Positions 14,822 through 17,459 of a stretch of DNA of 17,459 nt are shown one piece after another. Position 1 is the first letter of the stretch. Each line of letters starts with the position of its first letter. Under the pieces are notes generated by a model. That model was not told the origin of the DNA. It searched no databases and saw nothing but the letters and a program-made list of their open reading frames with translations. This DNA comes from Dehalococcoidia bacterium UBA7891 (lineage in GTDB: Bacteria; Chloroflexota; Dehalococcoidia; Lucifugimonadales; UBA826): the NCBI GenBank assembly GCA_002500485.1, contig DLRJ01000155.1, forward strand, positions 1 to 17,459, given 5' to 3'. The translations under genes were made by a program, and so were the position numbers.

Positions 14822-14864
14822 CATTCATCATTATGATTAATGAATGTAAAGCATCACGGGTCAA
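14822..14864 (-). promoter_or_regulatory. Promoter with dyad for the six-segment membrane protein
   Basis: On the minus strand TTGACC (14864-14859) is followed after 17 bases by ATTAAT (14841-14836), a weak -10. CATTCAT (14822-14828) and ATGAATG (14840-14846) are exact complements with 11 bases between, and they cover the -10 and start region. This could be an operator. The ribosome site GGAGG follows at once. Confidence 0.4.
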
Positions 14865-14953
14865 GACAAAATATTAATTGGGGTTCGGTTTTTGCCAATA
14901 CCAGCCGTGACGACTAATAGGAAAATTTGGATTAGATTTGCGAGAAGATTAAC

Positions 14954-15095
14954 GGTCACCTCAGTCCCAGTGGAGAGACTGAGATGCCCAAATAATTGTA
15001 CCAGCGCCAGCAAGAATGTATTGAGAAGCTTCGTCTTTGCGCCTACTCATTTGTCGCCCCTCAATAGCAACATAACTAGGCTCATGCCACAATAA
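14954..15095. repeat. Dispersed intergenic repeat, copy A
   Basis: This copy contains a hairpin CTCAGTC/GACTGAG (14960-14966 and 14977-14983) whose loop includes CCAGTGG. Next comes a GTACCAGC segment at 14998, then CTTCGTCTTTGCGC at 15029-15042 and CGCCCCTCAA at 15054-15063. Copy C (17366) aligns over almost the whole length of this element, and copy B (16671) matches its ordered blocks. The element fills most of the 304-base gap between the membrane protein gene and the QueF-like gene. All frames are short or broken, so I treat it as non-coding, although it may derive from a decayed gene. Confidence 0.65.
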
Positions 15096-15128
15096 ATTGA
15101 GACAATTTCAATTCCATTGGGAGCAATT

Positions 15129-15479
15129 ATGAGTAAATGGAGTGAAGTCAGTATCTTGCAGAAGATAGACAACCCAACTGCTGAGGCATATGAAATTAAG
15201 ATTCATGCCCCAGAAATAACGTTTATTGGTGCCGAAGCACAACCTGATTTTGCTGTGGCCAACATAACATTTTATCCGGGCCAAAGTGTTATTGAATTAA
15301 AATCACTAAAACAATATTTATTCCAATTTAGAGATACACGTATTTCATATGAACGAATTATCAACACTATTTATGACGACTTAATTGATATTTACTCCCC
15401 TAAACGAATTCGCTTGGTTGTGGAATTCAATGTGCGTGGGGGTAAAGAAGAATTTAACTACTGGGCTAAACCTGAATAA
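15129..15479 (+). CDS. QueF-like tunnelling-fold protein lacking the catalytic cysteine
   Basis: A 116-residue homologue of QueF, the enzyme that reduces 7-cyano-7-deazaguanine (preQ0) to preQ1 for queuosine. Seen: QPDFAVANITFYP (residues 38-50) for QPDFAT-type family sequence, IELKSLKQYLFQFRD (55-69) for ESKSLKLYLFSFR, and VVEFNVRGG (97-105) near the end. The family has SLCPxTGQPDF with the nucleophilic Cys; here the stretch reads TFIGAEAQPDF, with Gly or Ile in its place. The whole protein contains no cysteine. The general-acid Asp is kept (D40) and the substrate-binding Glu is kept (E56). The His-Glu pair reads Tyr74-Glu75. It is also shorter at the N-terminus than B. subtilis QueF. ATG 15129 has GGGAG five bases upstream. 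It is probably not a nitrile reductase; no other queuosine gene is nearby. Confidence 0.8.
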   Translation: MSKWSEVSILQKIDNPTAEAYEIKIHAPEITFIGAEAQPDFAVANITFYPGQSVIELKSLKQYLFQFRDTRISYERIINTIYDDLIDIYSPKRIRLVVEFNVRGGKEEFNYWAKPE

Positions 15480-15547
15480 TAGACCTGCTGTAGGGTGTTT
15501 ATTCACCAGCTGTTTTCAACCCCTTTAATAAAATGAATACTCGTCAA

Positions 15548-15618
15548 TAAGGGTTGCTCCCCAGCCATCCCTATTCAGGGAGCATAGTGTTCCACATGAT
15601 TTCAAATACTCCGGCCTT
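15548..15618. repeat. Dispersed intergenic repeat, copy D1, with hairpin
   Basis: TCCCT-ATTC-AGGGA at 15568-15581 is a perfect stem-loop, flanked by AGCCA on the left and GCATA on the right. Copy D2 (16030-16090) aligns around it with the same loop and a changed but still complementary stem. The tail TTCCACATGATTTCAAATAC resembles the end of copy B near 16827-16849. Confidence 0.6.
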
Positions 15619-15648
15619 ATCAAGCTTTCGCATCAAAACAAACCTTGT

Positions 15649-15703
15649 TTGACAGATTATTAAAATTTAGCTATTTTCTCCAAAATAAACCTAAATTGGA
15701 GAA
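15649..15703 (+). promoter_or_regulatory. Promoter and inverted repeat before the small barrel-like protein
   Basis: A perfect -35 element TTGACA (15649-15654) is followed after 17 bases by TATTTT (15672-15677). TTCTCCAA (15676-15683) and TTGGAGAA (15696-15703) form a perfect 8-base inverted repeat with a 12-base loop. The right arm contains the GGAGA ribosome site of the gene at 15711. If transcription starts at about 15684 the left arm is not transcribed, and the repeat is better read as an operator. If it starts earlier, the hairpin would hide the ribosome site. Confidence 0.5.
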
Positions 15704-15710
15704 TTTATAT

Positions 15711-16010
15711 ATGTCTATTACATTTTTGGGATTCTATCGACCCTACTTCCGTGAGGCAGATGTTGAAACGGTTAGGGGAAGTGGCCAATTCTTACCTGAA
15801 ATGAGAGATAAAGTTAAAGCTTTTCCTTCTTCCCTCCCTGATACTTGTAGACTTATAGGTTCGTGGGGAGTTACTGGAGGCGAGGCGCCTGGCGTAATGG
15901 TCGTGGAGGCGGACAGTTTTTCAGATATTCAATTTATTAACACGTATTATGCGGGTTGGCTTAACTTCGACTGGCATCCAACAAACACAGGTGGTGTACC
16001 AAGAAGTTAG
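15711..16010 (+). CDS. Small protein, possible dimeric alpha/beta-barrel (DUF3303-like)
   Basis: A 99-residue protein beginning MSITFLGFYRPYFREADVE and ending in a GGVPRS tail. The pattern is a first strand (ITFLGFYRP), a helix around a LPEMRDKVKAF segment, strands CRLIGSWG and GVMVVEADS, a second helix (SDIQFINTYYAGW) and a last strand. It resembles the small DUF3303 or dimeric alpha/beta-barrel proteins, but I cannot name the family. ATG 15711 is chosen because GGAGA lies eight bases before it; the extension to 15645 lacks a ribosome site and overlaps the predicted promoter. It sits between two copies of the intergenic repeat. Confidence 0.65.
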   Translation: MSITFLGFYRPYFREADVETVRGSGQFLPEMRDKVKAFPSSLPDTCRLIGSWGVTGGEAPGVMVVEADSFSDIQFINTYYAGWLNFDWHPTNTGGVPRS

Positions 16011-16029
16011 GACAAAGTATTACAGCATG

Positions 16030-16090
16030 AAGAGGGCTTCATCCCTAGCTATCTCTATTCAGAGAGCATAACCCAAGCACAGTTCTAGAC
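16030..16090. repeat. Dispersed intergenic repeat, copy D2, with hairpin
   Basis: TCTCT-ATTC-AGAGA at 16052-16065 is a perfect stem-loop, preceded by AGCTA and followed by GCATA. Compared with copy D1 the loop is identical and two stem positions differ with compensating changes. GGGCTTCATC at 16034-16043 and GAGCATAACCC further on also align with GGGCTTCGTC (16731) and GAGCCTACCGCC (16760) in copy B. Confidence 0.6.
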
Positions 16091-16092
16091 CT

Positions 16093-16158
16093 TTCTGGAT
16101 TTATGATTCAGAATTACCAGAATTAAATAGATATTGTTATAAACAGAAATTCTGGAGG
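16093..16158 (+). promoter_or_regulatory. Three-arm inverted repeat and promoter before the flavin reductase gene
   Basis: TTCTGG (16093-16098), CCAGAATT (16117-16124) and AATTCTGG (16148-16155) allow the middle arm to pair with either neighbour. The last two arms are perfect 8-base complements, and the right one shares its GG with the GGAGG ribosome site (16154-16158). TTACCA (16114-16119) and TATAAA (16138-16143) with 18 bases between form a plausible promoter inside the structure. It may be a DNA operator around the promoter, or an RNA switch if transcription begins upstream. Confidence 0.45.
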
Positions 16159-16165
16159 TTGTAAT

Positions 16166-16642
16166 ATGGACCAAAACATTAAGAAATTGGCACTACGCCA
16201 AATTTCGTACGGGCTGTATATTATGTCTGCATCAGACGGTACCAATCATAGTGCCGGAACAATAAACTGGCTATCACAAGCCTCCTTTCAGCCACCTATG
16301 GTGATGGTAGCCGTTAAGGCAGACAGCAGGCTCTATGAACTGGTGGAAAAAACCAAGGTATTTGCTATAAATATTCTTTCTGATTCACAAAAACAAATTG
16401 CTGAGGATTTTTTCAGGCCCACCACGTTTGAGGATAACAAATTAAATGGCCATTCTTTTATAGCTGGAGACAAGGGAGCGCCTATATTAGATGAGATATA
16501 TGCCCATTTTGAGTGCACAGTATCAGGCAAAATGGAACTAGGAGACCATGTCATATTTGCGGGAGAGGTTGTTTCCGTGGGGCAAAGGGGAGATGGAAAA
16601 CCTCTTGAAATGTCAACGACAGGTTGGTTCTACGGAGGGTAA
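16166..16642 (+). CDS. Flavin reductase family protein
   Basis: A 158-residue split-barrel FMN-binding protein of the flavin reductase (DIM6/NTAB) family. Such proteins reduce free FMN or FAD with NAD(P)H and often supply flavin to a monooxygenase. Seen: the N-terminal LALRQISYGLYIMSASDG, then HSAGTINWLSQASFQPPMVMVAVK as the FMN-phosphate region, FAINILSDSQKQIAEDFF, a HFECTV strand and GDHVIFAGEVVSVG, which matches the GDHxIFxGEV signature. It ends with GWFYGG. The length is normal for short members. ATG 16166 has GGAGG seven bases upstream. It is flanked by repeat copies and not linked to an oxidoreductase gene. The luciferase-like enzyme 15 kb away could use such a partner, but that is speculation. 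Confidence 0.9.
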   Translation: MDQNIKKLALRQISYGLYIMSASDGTNHSAGTINWLSQASFQPPMVMVAVKADSRLYELVEKTKVFAINILSDSQKQIAEDFFRPTTFEDNKLNGHSFIAGDKGAPILDEIYAHFECTVSGKMELGDHVIFAGEVVSVGQRGDGKPLEMSTTGWFYGG

Positions 16643-16670
16643 TCTCTGTTTAGGTTTAATAAACATGACG

Positions 16671-16850
16671 GGTAGCGTCCCAGCGGCGCTACCTACACAA
16701 TAACTCGCACGTAATTCCATTATTACAAGGGGCTTCGTCTTTCCGCATATCTATACTGTGAGCCTACCGCCACACACACCTTTGAATACCCCTTAGTCCC
16801 TTCGCCCCTCAACTACTGTTAGCCATTGTCCACACAAGATTTTGAATAAT
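16671..16850. repeat. Dispersed intergenic repeat, copy B
   Basis: It begins with a perfect 7-base stem GGTAGCG/CGCTACC (16671-16677 and 16687-16693) around loop TCCCAGCGG. It continues with AAGGGGCTTCGTCTTTCC at 16728-16745 and on to 16757, where 24 consecutive bases (16734-16757) are identical to copy C (17436-17459). CGCCCCTCAA at 16803-16812 matches copy A. Two related CCACAC-TTTGAATA-type segments (16770-16788 and 16829-16849) suggest an internal duplication. It fills the 214-base gap between the flavin reductase and lipoprotein genes. Confidence 0.7.
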
Positions 16851-16856
16851 CTCGGT

Positions 16857-17324
16857 CTAATCTGCTAAATCTTCCAGAATAGAATCTATATACTCCTTTG
16901 AAACATGGCGCATATCATATCCAAGGGTCGACTCCTTAGTTGTACCACTGAAATACATTTCGAAAGCAGACATCATTACATTGCCATGATAAAAAGTGTG
17001 TTCCAACGTCTTACTACAGTCAGGAAAAACGCCAACATCATTCTTCTTGCACTTATCTTTAAATAAATCTATCTGTTTGATATCAGCATATGTAGAAATA
17101 TTAAACATAACATCCTTTAATTCACCTCCACCTAATTCTATAAAACAAATTACCGATTCGTTGGCAAGGAACGCTTCGGCACCCAAATCATTACATTCAG
17201 TAACATTATGCTTATCAAGTGCCTTAATAACTTCAGCAGGATTTTGGAAGGTCTTCTCTGGCTCCGAACTACAGCCTACAAGTATGGCTATTAATACCAT
17301 CGACAGAACAATCAACTTCCTCAT
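16857..17324 (-). CDS. Secreted lipoprotein, unknown function
   Basis: A 155-residue protein with a lipoprotein signal peptide. A short basic start (MRKL) is followed by a hydrophobic core and the lipobox LVGC, with the lipidated cysteine at residue 18 and CSSEPEK after it. The mature part is acidic and hydrophilic, with four further cysteines (TECND, VICFIE, DKCKK, PDCSK) that could form two disulfides outside the membrane. I recognise no domain. AGAGGT precedes ATG 17324 at a normal spacing. Both flanks are repeat copies B and C. Confidence 0.8.
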   Translation of the reverse strand: MRKLIVLSMVLIAILVGCSSEPEKTFQNPAEVIKALDKHNVTECNDLGAEAFLANESVICFIELGGGELKDVMFNISTYADIKQIDLFKDKCKKNDVGVFPDCSKTLEHTFYHGNVMMSAFEMYFSGTTKESTLGYDMRHVSKEYIDSILEDLAD

Positions 17325-17365
17325 TACTACCTCTTTTATAACAACTCGGAAAGCTTAAGAACAAT

Positions 17366-17459
17366 GGTCACTCCAGCCCCAGTGGAGGGACTGATATGAC
17401 CATCTAATGGTACCAGCAGGAATGGATTAAGGGGGTTCGTCTTTCCGCATATCTATACT
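17366..17459. repeat. Dispersed intergenic repeat, copy C (cut by the window end)
   Basis: GGTCACTCCAG with the CCCCAGTGGAGGGACTG hairpin (17366-17392), TGGTACCAGCAGGAATGG (17408-17425) and the 24-base block at 17436-17459 align with copy A in the same order, and the block is identical to copy B. The stem here has one mismatch (C-A). The element continues beyond the window. Confidence 0.7.

Noticed and set aside
14961..15050. 29-codon minus-strand frame (MSRRKDEASQ...) with a GAGGGG ribosome-like site
   Set aside because: Copy C has an early stop in the equivalent frame and copy B diverges, so similarity between copies reflects the DNA repeat rather than a conserved peptide.
14892..15095. 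67-codon open frame on the plus strand between the membrane protein and QueF-like genes
   Set aside because: It lies within repeat copy A, lacks a ribosome site, has no recognisable domain and is broken in the other copies.
1..17459. CRISPR array, insertion sequence or prophage
   Set aside because: No regularly spaced identical repeats, transposase, integrase or phage structural gene is visible. The repeats from 14.8 kb on are diverged and irregularly spaced.

Overview
The window looks like a bacterial chromosome segment of moderate G+C with densely packed housekeeping and accessory metabolic genes. The mix points to a marine Chloroflexota lineage of the SAR202/Dehalococcoidia type: a luciferase-like flavin monooxygenase with a small flavin reductase, a molybdenum hydroxylase large subunit, an enolase-superfamily dehydratase beside a major facilitator transporter, a DUF5679 zinc ribbon, a TGS-domain GTPase and a two-subunit thiamine-diphosphate decarboxylase. 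This placement is inference from gene content, not from a marker-gene tree.

Layout. Bases 2-490 hold the C-terminal half of a short-chain-type L-threonine 3-dehydrogenase, convergent with a luciferase-like oxidoreductase (487-1431, minus). A stand-alone molybdopterin-binding hydroxylase subunit follows (1622-3937, plus). A minus-strand nitrogen block comes next: ammonium transporter amt (6758-5547), P-II signal protein (5368-5024) and a TGS GTPase (4946-3945). P-II also has its own promoter, with a perfect dyad lying across it. Divergent from amt is a 48-residue DUF5679 zinc ribbon with a strong terminator, then ychF (7419-8516). A mandelate-racemase-type enzyme (9697-8558, minus) and an MFS transporter (9862-11193, plus) are divergently arranged. 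A tight minus-strand operon, fabI-like reductase, decarboxylase alpha and decarboxylase beta (13004-11157), runs into the MFS gene with a 37-base 3' overlap. A tRNA-Gln (CUG) gene with its promoter begins at 13138. It is followed by 530 bases without a recognisable protein gene but with a terminator-like hairpin and a truncated tRNA-Glu-like sequence.

From 13.7 kb to the end the genes are small: two membrane proteins, a QueF-fold protein lacking the catalytic cysteine, an alpha/beta-barrel-like small protein, a flavin reductase and a lipoprotein. From 14.8 kb on, every gap between them carries a copy of what looks like one dispersed intergenic repeat family (five diverged copies). Several of the small genes also have perfect inverted repeats lying over the core promoter or the ribosome-binding site.

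The observations most worth following are the cysteine-less QueF homologue, the repeat family with covarying hairpins, the P-II promoter dyad, the fabI-decarboxylase operon and the tRNA-Glu fragment.
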